Notes: generated from the letters alone by a model not told the origin. A stretch of DNA of 64,000 nucleotides from Shewanella seohaensis (GCF_025449215.1 NZ_CP104900.1:2976001-3040000); one strand, 5' to 3'; positions 20,062 through 31,663 are shown, counted from the first letter of the stretch. Numbers and translations are program-made.

Positions 20062-20110
20062 AAAGAAATCCTCTTTATGTCAACGTATTTCAGGACGAGA
20101 CACAATCAAC

Positions 20111-20141
20111 AAAAAAGCCTGAGTCTGACTCAGGCTTTTTT
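20111..20141 (-). terminator. Terminator after fadH
   Basis: GCCTGAG and CTCAGGC pair around TCTGA, with six A on one side and six T on the other. The IS element inserted 8 bp away, just outside it. Confidence 0.88.
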
Positions 20142-20161
20142 GTTAGTAAACCGCATAAAAA

Positions 20162-22179
<2,018 letters not shown>

Positions 22180-22344
22180 TCAAACATCCTTTTTAAACAA
22201 GTGATTTAAATGAGCATACCTTGAGTCAAATGTAAGCTCAACTGTTGCTAGGGGGTTAAAAGTTAAAATCCTTTACAATTGTGTTTAGCCAGTGAGGGGA
22301 TTTTCAGTTAGCATTGGCACATTCGATAAGCAAAGGAGTGGCTA

Positions 22345-24187
22345 ATGTCCGCTAACCCATCGTTTTTCAAGAGAATATGTTTATTTATATGGAACACCCT
22401 CAACGGGATCCGTAAATTCATACTCAACCTGATTTTTTTGGCTTCCTCGCCATCATCCTCATTACCATTGGCAGCAGTGAAGATATTCAGGTCGAAGATA
22501 ACTCAGCATTGGTGCTTAATCTGGCGGGCTCCATTGTCGATCAAAAACAGCAGGTCGACCCGATTGAAGCCGCACTTAAACAAGGCAATAACGGCAGTAG
22601 CGATGGCGAAATCCTGCTGGCAGATATTATCTATGTGATTGATAACGCGGCGCACGATAACAGGATCAGCACGATAGTCTTAGACTTAGCCGAGCTAAAA
22701 CGCGCAGGGATCAGCAAATTACAATCCATTGGCGATGCCTTGAATCGTTTTAAAGAAAGCGGCAAAAAGGTGGTGGCAATTGGAAACTATTACGAGCAAA
22801 ACCAATACTTTCTTGCCAGCTTTGCCGATACCATTTACCTCAATCCCCAAGGCAGCGTCTCCTCGATGGCTTAAGTATGTATAACCAATACTTCAAGTCT
22901 GCCCTTGAGAAGCTCAAGATAAAAGCCCACATTTTCCGCGTCGGCACCTTTAAATCCGCAGTAGAACCATACATGCGTGACGATATGTCGGATGCGGCCA
23001 GAGAAGCCAGTAGCGCCCTACTCGCCGATGTTTGGCAGAGTTACACTCAAACCGTGGTGGAAAATCGCCAAATCGATGCCAATACCTTAGTGCTCGACTC
23101 GGCAAATTACCTCGCGCAACTCGATAAGGCCGAAGGCGATTCCGCCACTATGGCCATCAATATGAAATGGGTCGATACATTAGCGACCGACGAAGAGTTC
23201 CGTAAAGTCATGCTCGATAGCGTGGGGAAAGAGAAGTCGGGTGACAGCTTCAAACAAGTCAGCTTTTACGACTATTTAACCCTAGTGACGCCTCTGCCAA
23301 GCTTCGTTGAGCAAGACAGTGTTGGCATTATCGTTGCCAGCGGTACTATTTTAAATGGCAGCCAACCCGCCGGCCAAATCGGTGGTGATAGCACTGCAGA
23401 GCTGTTACGCAAGGCGCGATTTGATAAGCATATCAAAGCGCTAGTACTTCGCGTCGACAGCCCTGGCGGTAGCGCCTTTGCCTCAGAGCAAATTCGCCAA
23501 GAATTACTCGCCCTCAAAGCAGCGGGTAAACCAGTGGTAGTGAGTATGGGTAGCCTTGCGGCGTCCGGTGGCTATTGGATTTCGGCCAGCGCCGATTATA
23601 TCTTCGCAACCCCAACCACACTGACGGGTTCTATCGGGATCTTTGGGATGATCACTACTTTCGAAGATTCACTCGCCAGCTTAGGCATTCATACCGATGG
23701 TGTATCGACCTCAGAATGGGCAGGTTTGTCAGTGACTCGTACCCTCTCGCCACAAATCGAATCGGTTATCCAGCGCCATATCGAGCGTGGCTATTTAGAC
23801 TTTATATCTCTGGTCGCTAAAGAACGTAAAATGACCTTAGAACAAGTGGATAGCATCGCCCAAGGCCGTGTGTGGAGTGGTAAAAAAGCCCTAGAGTTAG
23901 GTTTAGTGGATGAGCTTGGTGATATCGACCAAGCCGTTGCTAAAGCCGCTAAACTTGCGGATTTAAGCCTGTTCGACACCCGTGTGATTGAGCAAGAGCT
24001 CACGCCTGAGCAGCGTTTTGTACAGCAAATGTTTGCCTCTGTGTCGGCCTATTTACCCGCGTCACTCAGCCATTCAACACTGCTTGAGCAAATGCTGGCG
24101 CAATGGACGGGCAACTTAAAGACCATCGCGGCCTTTAACGATCCTAACCATGTGTATGTGTATTGTGACAGCTGTGCTATCAACTAA
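22345..24187 (+). pseudogene. sppA: Signal peptide peptidase SppA (protease IV), two frameshifts
   Basis: Inner-membrane serine protease degrading cleaved signal peptides. The start ATG 22345 has AAGGAG 7 nt upstream. The N-terminal anchor (WNTLNGIRKFILNLIF) breaks at the seven-T run 22433-22439; one more T gives LIFFGFLAIILITIGSSEDIQVEDNSALVLNLAG. A second 1-nt loss (CC at 22861-22862) interrupts QGSVSLDGLSMYNQYF. Repaired length is about 614 aa. The catalytic serine motif SMGSLAASGGYWISA and the tandem S49 domain RVDSPGGSAFASEQI are intact. It ends before a terminator; ansA follows, the same pairing as in E. coli. Confidence 0.92.
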
Positions 24188-24210
24188 CACAGACTCAAGA
24201 TGAAAGACAC

Positions 24211-24236
24211 AAAAGCCCGATACTTCGGGCTTTTTT
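24211..24236 (+). terminator. Terminator after sppA
   Basis: AAAAGCCCGA, a short loop and TCGGGCTTTTTT lie 24 bp past the sppA stop: a strong hairpin with T tract. Confidence 0.88.
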
Positions 24237-24297
24237 ATTGGGTTTATGCCTGCAAAATCGTATAATTAGCTCACTTGCAGCTAAGATAACGACAAGA

Positions 24298-25311
24298 ATG
24301 ACTAAACGCTCCATTTACGTCGCCTATACGGGCGGCACCATAGGCATGCAAAAAACCGCGAATGGTTTTGCTCCGGTGGCGGGTTTTTTGACCCAATGCG
24401 TCCAATCCATGCCCGAGTTTTACCATGACGAAATGCCTGAGTTTGTGATCCACGAGTACTGCCCGCTCATCGACTCATCAAACATGGCACCGACCGACTG
24501 GCAAATGATCGCCGATGATATCAAGGCCAATTACGATAAATACGATGGCTTTGTGATCCTCCACGGCACAGATACCATGGCCTACACCGCATCGGCCTTA
24601 TCCTTTATGCTTCAAGGTCTGTCAAAGCCTGTTATTGTCACTGGCTCACAAATTCCTTTGGCACAGCTGAGATCCGACGGTCAAACCAATCTGCTCAACT
24701 CTTTGTATATCGCCGCTAATTATCCGGTGGCGGAAGTGTGTTTGTTCTTTAATAACAAACTGTTCCGTGGCAATCGTTCTACCAAAGCCCACGCGGATGG
24801 CTTTGATGCCTTTGCCTCACCAAACTTCCCTTTACTGCTTGAAGCAGGGATCAAAATTAATCTGCGAGCAGGTAAAATTGCCACCCCAAGCGATAAACCG
24901 TTAGAAGTGGCTAATATCAGCCCACAGCCCGTCGGTGTGGTGACTCTCTATCCTGGCATTTCGACGCAAATTTTTGAGAATATTCTGCAGCAACCCGTTA
25001 AGGCGCTCATTTTACTGACCTTTGGCGTGGGCAATGCACCGCAAGATAAGGCATTACTCGATACCCTAAAGCAAGCGGATGAGCGTGGAATTGTGTTGGT
25101 GAACCTAACTCAATGTTTCCAAGGCAAAGTGAATATGGGCGGCTACGCTACGGGCAATGCCCTCGCCAAAGCGGGGGTGATCAGTGGTGCAGACATGACC
25201 ATTGAAGCCGCACTGGCGAAGTTGCATTATCTGCTGTCGAAAAACCTAAAGCCGAGCGAAATTAAAACTGCCATGTTGCAAAACTTGGTTGGTGAGCTCA
25301 GCCCCGACTAA
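24298..25311 (+). CDS. ansA: Type I L-asparaginase (cytoplasmic)
   Basis: Hydrolyses asparagine to aspartate and ammonia. I start at ATG 24298 (MTKRSIYVAYTGGTIGMQKTANGF), giving 337 aa; the upstream in-frame codons overlap the sppA terminator. The first catalytic threonine is in YTGGTIGM (about 12-15) and the second in VILHGTDTMAYTASALSFML (about 90). There is no signal peptide, unlike the periplasmic type II enzyme. It ends at a terminator 21 bp past the stop. Confidence 0.95.
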   Translation: MTKRSIYVAYTGGTIGMQKTANGFAPVAGFLTQCVQSMPEFYHDEMPEFVIHEYCPLIDSSNMAPTDWQMIADDIKANYDKYDGFVILHGTDTMAYTASALSFMLQGLSKPVIVTGSQIPLAQLRSDGQTNLLNSLYIAANYPVAEVCLFFNNKLFRGNRSTKAHADGFDAFASPNFPLLLEAGIKINLRAGKIATPSDKPLEVANISPQPVGVVTLYPGISTQIFENILQQPVKALILLTFGVGNAPQDKALLDTLKQADERGIVLVNLTQCFQGKVNMGGYATGNALAKAGVISGADMTIEAALAKLHYLLSKNLKPSEIKTAMLQNLVGELSPD

Positions 25312-25331
25312 ATATCGAAACGCTGCGCATG

Positions 25332-25357
25332 AAAAAGCCCACATTAGTGGGCTTTTT
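25332..25357. terminator. Terminator between ansA and the DUF1315 gene
   Basis: AAAAAGCCCAC, ATTA loop and GTGGGCTTTTT: a symmetric hairpin between convergent genes. Confidence 0.88.
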
Positions 25358-25382
25358 ATTGTTGAAGCATCAACTTCTGCGA

Positions 25383-25664
25383 TTACAGTTCGTCAGCTTT
25401 AAACTCGGCAATCGACTCGCCACGGAATTGTTTCTTCAACTCCGCCTTCGACAGCTCATTTAATTTTCCACCGGCAGCTATGGTGAAATGCTCCGTTTGA
25501 TCTAAGCGACGCGCCTGATAGAGCATCACCACTTGAAGAGTCGATTCACGCTGGGCTTCGGTCAATACAGTGCCATCTTCCCATTTGCCTAATTCAGCGG
25601 CGCTACGCAGCCTTTCATAGACTTCTTCGGGCATTTGGTCGATTACTTGATTAATGTCGGTCAT
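25383..25664 (-). CDS. DUF1315 (YeaC-like) protein
   Basis: The 93-aa soluble protein MTDINQVIDQMPEEVYERLRSA...GKWEDGTVLTEAQRESTLQVVMLYQARR matches the small acidic/amphipathic YeaC family found beside many gammaproteobacterial housekeeping genes. The function is unknown. No signal peptide or membrane segment is seen. It overlaps the upstream zinc-ribbon gene by 4 bp (ATGA), so the two are translationally coupled. Confidence 0.8.
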   Translation of the reverse strand: MTDINQVIDQMPEEVYERLRSAAELGKWEDGTVLTEAQRESTLQVVMLYQARRLDQTEHFTIAAGGKLNELSKAELKKQFRGESIAEFKADEL

Positions 25665-25978
25665 ACACTCTTTCGCTTATGTAATACGATTCTAACGCGG
25701 GTAATTAAATAGCCCACAAAACCAAAGACAAAACAGATGGCGCCAATGGTCGCGCGTAAGCCTTCGGCAGGCTCACCGCCCCAAAACCAAATCACTACCC
25801 CAGCAATAAACAGCGTCATGGCGACAAAGCTTTGGTTCATTAAGCTGCTGGATTTTTGGATATGACTGATCCGAGCGAGCGAGCTATTGTCACCATTGGT
25901 TTTTGCCTCACAATGCGGGCAAGCTGGCGCTTTGCTCGACATACGTTTTCGGCAGATTGGACATTCGATTAATGCCAT
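25661..25978 (-). CDS. Zinc-ribbon membrane protein
   Basis: The 105-aa protein has an N-terminal zinc ribbon (CPICRKRMSSKAPACPHC, two CxxC pairs at about 6-9 and 19-22), a polar linker and two hydrophobic helices (SFVAMTLFIAGVVIWFWGG and IGAICFVFGFVGYLITRV), ending in a basic tail (HKRKSV). This is a common architecture in Shewanella and Vibrio with no assigned role. It is coupled to the downstream DUF1315 gene (4-bp overlap) and begins 8 bp after the M14 peptidase gene, so the three may form one transcript. Confidence 0.75.
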   Translation of the reverse strand: MALIECPICRKRMSSKAPACPHCEAKTNGDNSSLARISHIQKSSSLMNQSFVAMTLFIAGVVIWFWGGEPAEGLRATIGAICFVFGFVGYLITRVRIVLHKRKSV

Positions 25979-25986
25979 AGTCGCAC

Positions 25987-27114
25987 CTATCTTAACTTAT
26001 CAACCACGGCGAGCATGGCAATCAATGACGCTTCGCCTAAATAAATACTGCGCTCTGGTGACCAACCCACAAACGGATCCTGCAGATTGTTGTTGTCTTT
26101 AAAAGGCATTTCTAAAGTGTTCGATAAGCAATCGAAGGTTTGCGCTACCCAATTAGAGGCCACGGTCAAGTTGGCTTGACCAGGTTCGTCTTTAGCGTAA
26201 CCAAACTCGGTTTGGAAATCGGCACTGGCCAAGGTTAATGCCTGACTAAAGTCAGCTTGCAGCTGTGCCAATCGCTCATTGTAAGCTGGCACGCCCTCAC
26301 AACCCGCGAGGAATACATAGGGCAGACCTTCATCACCATGGACATCGTAAAATAAATCGACGCCCGTTTGCTGCATCTTATGCACTACATGGTAGACCTC
26401 AGGGCTTCTTTCTAAGCTCGGGGTTTGCCATTCACGGTTAAGGTTAACCCCAATCGCATTGGTACGCAGATGACCTCTTACGCTGCCATCCGGGTTCATG
26501 TTAGGCACAATGTAAAAATTTGCTTTATCGAGCAACGCTTTTGCTGTTGGACAATCATTATCCAGCAGACGATTCACTAAGCCTTCGACTAACCATTCCG
26601 CCATGGTTTCACCGGGATGTTGCCTTGCTGTGATCCAAATATTGCGTTTATCAGGATTGCCATCGCCCACTTTCATCAGGGTGATATCACGGCCATCTAA
26701 GGTCAGACCTAAATGCTCAAGATTAACATCGGGATGCAATTGTGCGTTGCTGAGAAGATCTAAATGACGCTCATAGCTGTAGGGCGCAAAGTATGCGATT
26801 TGAATCGCATCACAATCAAGCGCTAACTGAATGCTCAGTTTGCCGTCGATATATTGGGTTGGCACACGGAACCAATGTTGGCGATCGTAGCTGGCGACCG
26901 CGTGATAATCTTGCCAGCCCTTAGGATAGGAAGCCGTGCCCGCATTGATGATATTCAAGGTGTATTGATTACCCACCTCACCTTCGAATCGGAAGTTGAA
27001 CCATTGATAAAACTCACCGCCCGCATCGGGACGGATTGCCAGTTGAATATCGTCTTTATTATCAAGATTAATGACTTGGATATTTCCGCCATCAAAATTG
27101 GCACTGATCCGCAT
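25987..27114 (-). CDS. M14-family zinc carboxypeptidase (cytosolic carboxypeptidase-like)
   Basis: Predicted zinc carboxypeptidase of the M14 branch related to eukaryotic cytosolic carboxypeptidases. I start at ATG 27114 (MRISANFDGGNIQV), since TAGGA lies 6 nt upstream; 375 aa. Residues 1-115 form the beta-rich N-domain typical of this branch (YQWFNFRFEGEVG). The zinc ligands are in ARQHPGETMAEW (His, Glu) and YDVHGDEGLPY (His). VNLNREW supplies the substrate arginine, and the catalytic Glu is probably in NTLEMPFKDN. There is no signal peptide, so it is cytoplasmic. The substrate is unknown. Confidence 0.87.
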   Translation of the reverse strand: MRISANFDGGNIQVINLDNKDDIQLAIRPDAGGEFYQWFNFRFEGEVGNQYTLNIINAGTASYPKGWQDYHAVASYDRQHWFRVPTQYIDGKLSIQLALDCDAIQIAYFAPYSYERHLDLLSNAQLHPDVNLEHLGLTLDGRDITLMKVGDGNPDKRNIWITARQHPGETMAEWLVEGLVNRLLDNDCPTAKALLDKANFYIVPNMNPDGSVRGHLRTNAIGVNLNREWQTPSLERSPEVYHVVHKMQQTGVDLFYDVHGDEGLPYVFLAGCEGVPAYNERLAQLQADFSQALTLASADFQTEFGYAKDEPGQANLTVASNWVAQTFDCLSNTLEMPFKDNNNLQDPFVGWSPERSIYLGEASLIAMLAVVDKLR

Positions 27115-27294
27115 AATGATTCCTACTTGGTTATTCATGTGAGGGTAATGATGCTAAATGCACATCTGCTTTAATGCCCGTTAGAATAAACCAAATCCGT
27201 ATCAGGGGAAAATGAAAGCGACTAAAATTGCCTAAGAAGCCAGCAGTCGCGCTTTAATTCATCAGTGCCAAGTTTGTTAGCCTTTCACTACACA

Positions 27295-27975
27295 TCAAGC
27301 AGAAAAACTGTATCCTTGACCACGGACCGTGTTGATTAATGTCCGCGGTAAACGGGTATTTGCCAGTTTGCGCCGCGTGTTACTGATATGCATATCTAAA
27401 TTGCGATCGAATCGGCCTAAGTCCTTCTGCAACACCGATTTTTGCAATTCCTGCTTAGTGATCACTTGCCCTTTACGTTCGAACAGATATTTAAACAGCC
27501 TAAACTCGGTTTGCGTCAGTTCCACGGCATTTTTACCTATGGTGATCCTATAGGCGGCTTCATCGAATTTGACTGGCTGAGCGGTCGCCTGCTCGATTGC
27601 CATTTGCGCCATGGGACGGGGAGATAATCGCCGCTCAAGAGCATGCAGACGCACTAGTAACTCTTTAATGCTAAAAGGTTTAGTTAGAAAATCATCCGCA
27701 CCAAGCTCGTAACTTCTGATCCTATCTTCCTCGTTGTCACGGGCAGAGAGCATCATAATCGGCGTCATACAGTCTCTCGCCTCTAATAGGGAAAAACCAT
27801 CCATTTGTGGCATCACCAGATCGAGCATAATAATGTCGGGTATAAAACTTCGGATCCGTTTCAGCCCTTCAATGCCATTTACGGCACATTCAACCTCATG
27901 TCCCTGTGTTTTCAGCGCCTCAGTTAACCAAACTCTGAATAATGGATCATCATCGACTAACAGTATTTTACTCAT
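27295..27975 (-). CDS. OmpR-family response regulator, orphan
   Basis: Two-component regulator without a kinase gene beside it. I start at ATG 27975 (MSKILLVDDDPLFRVWL), giving 226 aa. The receiver has the acidic pocket DDD (about 8-10), the phospho-Asp in PDIIMLDLVMPQMDGF (about 52) and the lysine in DDFLTKPFSIKELL. The winged helix shows VELTQTEFRLFKYLFERKGQVITKQELQ and a C-terminal TVRGQGYSF. It lies downstream of a TonB receptor gene on the same strand. The locus corresponds to the S. oneidensis regulator SO2426, linked to chromate and iron responses (from memory of that work). A Fur-like site lies just upstream. Confidence 0.88.
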   Translation of the reverse strand: MSKILLVDDDPLFRVWLTEALKTQGHEVECAVNGIEGLKRIRSFIPDIIMLDLVMPQMDGFSLLEARDCMTPIMMLSARDNEEDRIRSYELGADDFLTKPFSIKELLVRLHALERRLSPRPMAQMAIEQATAQPVKFDEAAYRITIGKNAVELTQTEFRLFKYLFERKGQVITKQELQKSVLQKDLGRFDRNLDMHISNTRRKLANTRLPRTLINTVRGQGYSFSA

Positions 27976-27989
27976 CCCTAAACACCAAA

Positions 27990-28008
27990 CGAGAATCAAT
28001 ATCATTTA
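27990..28008 (-). promoter_or_regulatory. Candidate Fur box upstream of the response regulator
   Basis: GAGAATCAATATCATTT resembles the Fur 19-mer (GATAATGATAATCATTATC; about 12 matches). It lies 15-33 bp upstream of the chosen start, where a bound repressor could block transcription. A candidate only. Confidence 0.4.
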
Positions 28009-28128
28009 TGTTACCATAACTAAAAATATGTCTCTAGCGTTAGAAGATGATTAAAAATCAGTTTTAGCTTAATTGTGATCAAGTTGGCAGCAATAGATAA
28101 CCACTTGTAACCTTTTGCACCAAAACAA

Positions 28129-28150
28129 AAAAGCGCCCGAAGGCGCTTTT
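28129..28150 (-). terminator. Terminator after the TonB receptor gene
   Basis: AAAAGCGCC and GGCGCTTTT pair around CGAA, 23 bp past the receptor stop on the minus strand; it separates the receptor from the regulator gene. Confidence 0.85.
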
Positions 28151-28172
28151 CTAGGCTGAGTTCTAGTTAATA

Positions 28173-30689
28173 TTAGAACTTAACAGTTACACCACCGTAA
28201 ATAGTACGGCCGATAGTATCGTAAACTTCTGGAACAGTACCGCCATCACTACCGTTAGATACGGTCAATGGTTTTTCATCGGTAAAGTTCTTCACGCCTA
28301 AGCTTACAGTTGCCATATCATTGATATGGTAAGTACCAGAAATGTTGTGATACAGGATATCACCCACTTTGTTACCTTCGCTCAGGTCACGCATGTCGCC
28401 GATATAACGGTTGAAGTACATTACGCTCCAATCGTCTTGACCAGCAGAGATGCTGAAGTTGTTACGTACGCGAGCATATGCACCGAAGTTACCATCGATA
28501 GTGCCGGTATAGTTTTCACCATCCTGCTCAAACTTCACTAAGTAAGTGGTATCGTTGACGACTTTCCAATCTAAGCCAATCAGCTCGAAGTTGTAGGCTA
28601 AGTTGAAGTCGATACCGCTAGTGTCTTGTGAACCTACGTTAGTTAACGCGTTGGTTAAGTTATCCAAATCGCCATTAGGGCCGATATTGAAAGTTTCACA
28701 AGCTGTTTGGTCACCAGCATAACAAGCATCTAAACCAGCTTGAGTATCCATACGCGCAATGGCGTTGTCTACTTTGAAGCGCCAGTAGTCAAGTGTCACT
28801 GACATACCATCGAGGTAGCTTGGTGAGTACACTAAACCAGCAGTGTAAGACTCTGACTCTTCAGGTTTCAAATCTGGATCTGAAGTACGGTTTACTAAGA
28901 TTTGTGGATCTTGAGCATTACCCCATGGATCATCTAAGTAGTCATATGAACCAGAGTTACCACCATATAGCTCAGCTACGCTTGGAGCACGGAAACCTGT
29001 TGCAGCTACGGTACGAACCATCAGCTCGTCAGTGGCATTGTAAGTTAAACCGATTTTCCAAGTAGTTGCTTTACCGAAAGTTGAGTAATCGTCTAAGCGC
29101 AGAGCAAATTCACCCGTTAGTTTTTCGGTGAATGGTACGCTAACTTCTTGGAAGATAGAGATAACGTTGTAGTTACCATCAGTTGGATCTTGTTGAGCAG
29201 AAGTACTCTCACCTGCGATAACCACTTCGTCTGGCGTGTAGAAACCACTTTCACGACGGTATTCAGCACCGATAGCGAAACCTACCGCACCAGCGCTCAG
29301 GTCGAATAATTCACCGTTCAGACCAGCAGACAGTGTTTGTTGCTCGTTACCGCCTTTCGCTTCTTCTGTGTAGCTAATGTCATTGATCATTTGCTGAGTT
29401 AATGGTGCACCACTGAACCATGCATCTGGACTTGCATAGATTGAGGTAGCCATATCAGAAGCATTGATTGAGTTTTCTACAGCAGTTTTAGCTTGGTTTT
29501 TACCGTAGGTGTAAGTGACATCCCAGTTCATACCAGTATGTACATCTAAAGTACCCGCTAAACCACCAGATAAGCGCCAAGTGTCAGTATCTTGAGTATA
29601 GATACGTGGACCTACGTCATTGGTACGGCGACGGTAGTTTACTAAACCTTTGTCGTCAGCTTTGATGCCAGCAGCAGTCATTGCGCTGTCTAAAGTGACA
29701 CAAGGCTCACCTGCTGGCACATGTGGGTCACCACATACGTTCAGCATAATGTCTGCAGGTTGAGCAGCCATTTGCTGATTTGAGCGACGGTTAGTGTAGA
29801 TAGCATCAGCGGTTAATACCACATCGTTACCTAACTCTTGAGTCATGTTTGCGAACAAACTACGACGCTCGCTTGGCGTTTGGTAGTAGCTATCTTGTGT
29901 AAAGTCATAGCCATAAGTACGGTTTACCCAGTTACCGTTAGCGTCTTGAACTTTACCGCCTAACGAACCTGTTGGGATGAATGAACTTGCACCTGGCTCA
30001 GTCCAGCTACGGTCACCTTGGATCACACCACGACGATCTGAGTAAGCTGCACCAAAAGTGTAGTTACCACCATCGGTGTTAAAGCCATACAGTGCACTCA
30101 CATCACCGTTTTGACCGTCACCTTTATCGGTACCGCTGCCGTTGAAGTCTAATTGGAAACCATCGAAATCTTTCTTAGTGATGATGTTCACTACACCGGC
30201 AATCGCATCAGAACCGTATACCGCTGAAGCGCCGTCTTTCAGGATTTCAACGCGAGCGATCATAGCAACTGGGATAGAGTTTAAATCCACAGCACTGTCA
30301 GCACCTGAACCAGAGTTCACCATGCGACGGCCGTTTAATAGCACGAGAGTACGTTGCGAGCCCATACCACGTAAGTCAACTTGTGCAACACCATCAGCAC
30401 CGTTGTTTGTGGTTGAACCAATCGCAGCACCCGCCATTGAAGTTTGAACTTGTAGCATTTGGTCTACAGAGGTAAAGCCTTCGGCTTTGATTGCAGCAGC
30501 ATCAATAACGGTAACAGGAGAAGCTGTTTCCATATCTTGACGTTGAATACGTGAACCCGTGACTTCAATACGCTCAACTTTTGCAGTTTCTTCAGCTGCA
30601 AATGCGCTTGATGCTACAAAGGTACCAGCAGCAATTGAGCTAACGACAGCTAAATTAATAGCCGACGCAACTTTGGTTCTTTTGATCAT
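28173..30689 (-). CDS. TonB-dependent outer-membrane receptor
   Basis: An 838-aa outer-membrane transporter driven by TonB. The signal peptide is at 1-31, ending in SSAFA. A TonB-box-like ERIEVTGSRI (about 39-48) is followed by the plug domain with VDLRGMGSQRTLVLLNGRRMV and GSDAIAGVVNIITKK. The remainder is a 22-strand-type barrel with FRAPSVAELYGG and SESYTAGLVYSP, ending in aromatic Phe (GGVTVKF) as the insertion signal. The start has AGGGAG 9 nt upstream. The ligand cannot be told from sequence. It is longer than siderophore receptors of the FhuA type and resembles the large receptor expansions of Shewanella. An orphan regulator gene lies downstream. Confidence 0.93.
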   Translation of the reverse strand: MIKRTKVASAINLAVVSSIAAGTFVASSAFAAEETAKVERIEVTGSRIQRQDMETASPVTVIDAAAIKAEGFTSVDQMLQVQTSMAGAAIGSTTNNGADGVAQVDLRGMGSQRTLVLLNGRRMVNSGSGADSAVDLNSIPVAMIARVEILKDGASAVYGSDAIAGVVNIITKKDFDGFQLDFNGSGTDKGDGQNGDVSALYGFNTDGGNYTFGAAYSDRRGVIQGDRSWTEPGASSFIPTGSLGGKVQDANGNWVNRTYGYDFTQDSYYQTPSERRSLFANMTQELGNDVVLTADAIYTNRRSNQQMAAQPADIMLNVCGDPHVPAGEPCVTLDSAMTAAGIKADDKGLVNYRRRTNDVGPRIYTQDTDTWRLSGGLAGTLDVHTGMNWDVTYTYGKNQAKTAVENSINASDMATSIYASPDAWFSGAPLTQQMINDISYTEEAKGGNEQQTLSAGLNGELFDLSAGAVGFAIGAEYRRESGFYTPDEVVIAGESTSAQQDPTDGNYNVISIFQEVSVPFTEKLTGEFALRLDDYSTFGKATTWKIGLTYNATDELMVRTVAATGFRAPSVAELYGGNSGSYDYLDDPWGNAQDPQILVNRTSDPDLKPEESESYTAGLVYSPSYLDGMSVTLDYWRFKVDNAIARMDTQAGLDACYAGDQTACETFNIGPNGDLDNLTNALTNVGSQDTSGIDFNLAYNFELIGLDWKVVNDTTYLVKFEQDGENYTGTIDGNFGAYARVRNNFSISAGQDDWSVMYFNRYIGDMRDLSEGNKVGDILYHNISGTYHINDMATVSLGVKNFTDEKPLTVSNGSDGGTVPEVYDTIGRTIYGGVTVKF

Positions 30690-30989
30690 GAATGAATGCT
30701 CCCTAGATCTTACTATTATTTTTATGCTTACAGCTTGTACAACAATTTGCTGTACGACTGTTGCGCTTGATACTGAGGATTCACTTTCATTCAGTCAATC
30801 TTCATTTTTTAACCTTAAAAACTATTTTGTTTATTATTTTGCCTCTTATTGTAAAATATTTGTTTAATTGCAATCTTGAATGCTAACTCACTTCTATTTA
30901 CAGCATTAAAAACCGTATAACCCAGTAATTAATAGCGATTAAAACTGTTAAAAAAATAACATTTAACAAACATCCGCGAACCTCAAAAG

Positions 30990-31005
30990 TGTGACGTGCG
31001 TCACT
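30990..31005. promoter_or_regulatory. Candidate CRP site upstream of the TonB receptor gene
   Basis: TGTGA-N6-TCACT matches the CRP core TGTGA-N6-TCACA at 9 of 10 positions. It sits in a larger 26-bp near-palindrome (30985-31010) flanked by AAAAG and CTTTT. It lies 300 bp before the receptor start, so the promoter would have to be far upstream. Confidence 0.55.
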
Positions 31006-31610
31006 CTTTTTTGATGAACAACTATCTAACACACAGAATAATGTGCCGATTAATTATGAAGAAATATGCATATTGGTAATCATTGCAACAGAAAGAATCG
31101 TGTAAATATCAGGGATTTCACAGTACGCACTGATACAAAATGAATAAGTTGTGATTTTTATGCACCGCAAGTGTGCAATACACACAAATGCAACAATTCA
31201 TCGCCAATTTAGAACAAGCATAAATATGAGGTGCTTTAGGATGAGATAAGGGTTTAAAAGCGGAAATAAACAGCATCTACGGAATAAGAAAGCGTTGAAC
31301 TACACTACTCTGAATGCTGTTTTTATAAACAATACAAATGTCATTTCGAGTTGTTTCAACTCAACATATAAATACATTTGTTTTATTTTTGTTAATTCAT
31401 TAGATTAAATATTATTTATAAACCAAAATAAGATTGTTATTTAACCGAATAAACTTAAATAAAAACAGCACTCAAATGACTAGTCCGCGCCATAGTCAAT
31501 TAAGTGAAACCGCCATTCATTAAATAATATTCATCTTGATGATTTGGATGTGGTTCGTTCTAACGGCAACATTATCTGGTGACAAAAAGGACAATAATAA
31601 AATCGGTAAA

Positions 31611-31640
31611 AACAAAAAGCGGCCAAGGCCGCTTTTTGTT
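31611..31640 (-). terminator. Terminator after ruvB
   Basis: A 30-nt perfect inverted repeat (AACAAAAAGCGGCC and its complement, AA loop) lies 24 bp past the ruvB stop. Confidence 0.9.
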
Positions 31641-31663
31641 AACAAGGTCATCCTTCTTGGATG

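Larger units (their letters stand above)
18804..20102 (-). mobile_element. IS3-family insertion sequence, complete, 1299 bp
   Basis: The ends are inverted repeats: TGTCTCGTCCTaAgATAgGT at the left and TGTCTCGTCCTgAaATAcGT read inward from the right, with TTGACA following in both. A 3-bp CAA duplication flanks it. Inside are orfA (helix-turn-helix) and orfB (DDE integrase) on the minus strand, overlapping in the way that allows a -1 frameshift fusion. It lies in the convergent gap between the DUF4440 gene and the fadH terminator, so it seems not to break a gene. Both frames are open, so it is probably active or recently so. Confidence 0.93.
30690..31663. other. Long AT-rich non-coding region
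   Basis: About 970 bp with no open frame of coding character on either strand. It contains a candidate CRP site (30990-31005) and the ruvB terminator (31611-31640). The rest is AT-rich with scattered A and T tracts. It may carry a long leader for the receptor gene or a small RNA, but no hairpin-plus-T-run other than the ruvB terminator stands out. Confidence 0.6.

Noticed and set aside
22345-22874. Two short genes upstream of a shorter sppA
   Set aside because: They are fragments of one sppA separated by two 1-nt losses; the TM anchor and the first S49 domain continue across the breaks.
28121-28130. Tandem CAAAA pentamers as a binding site for the orphan regulator
   Set aside because: They coincide with the A run of the receptor terminator, so their presence is explained without a regulator.
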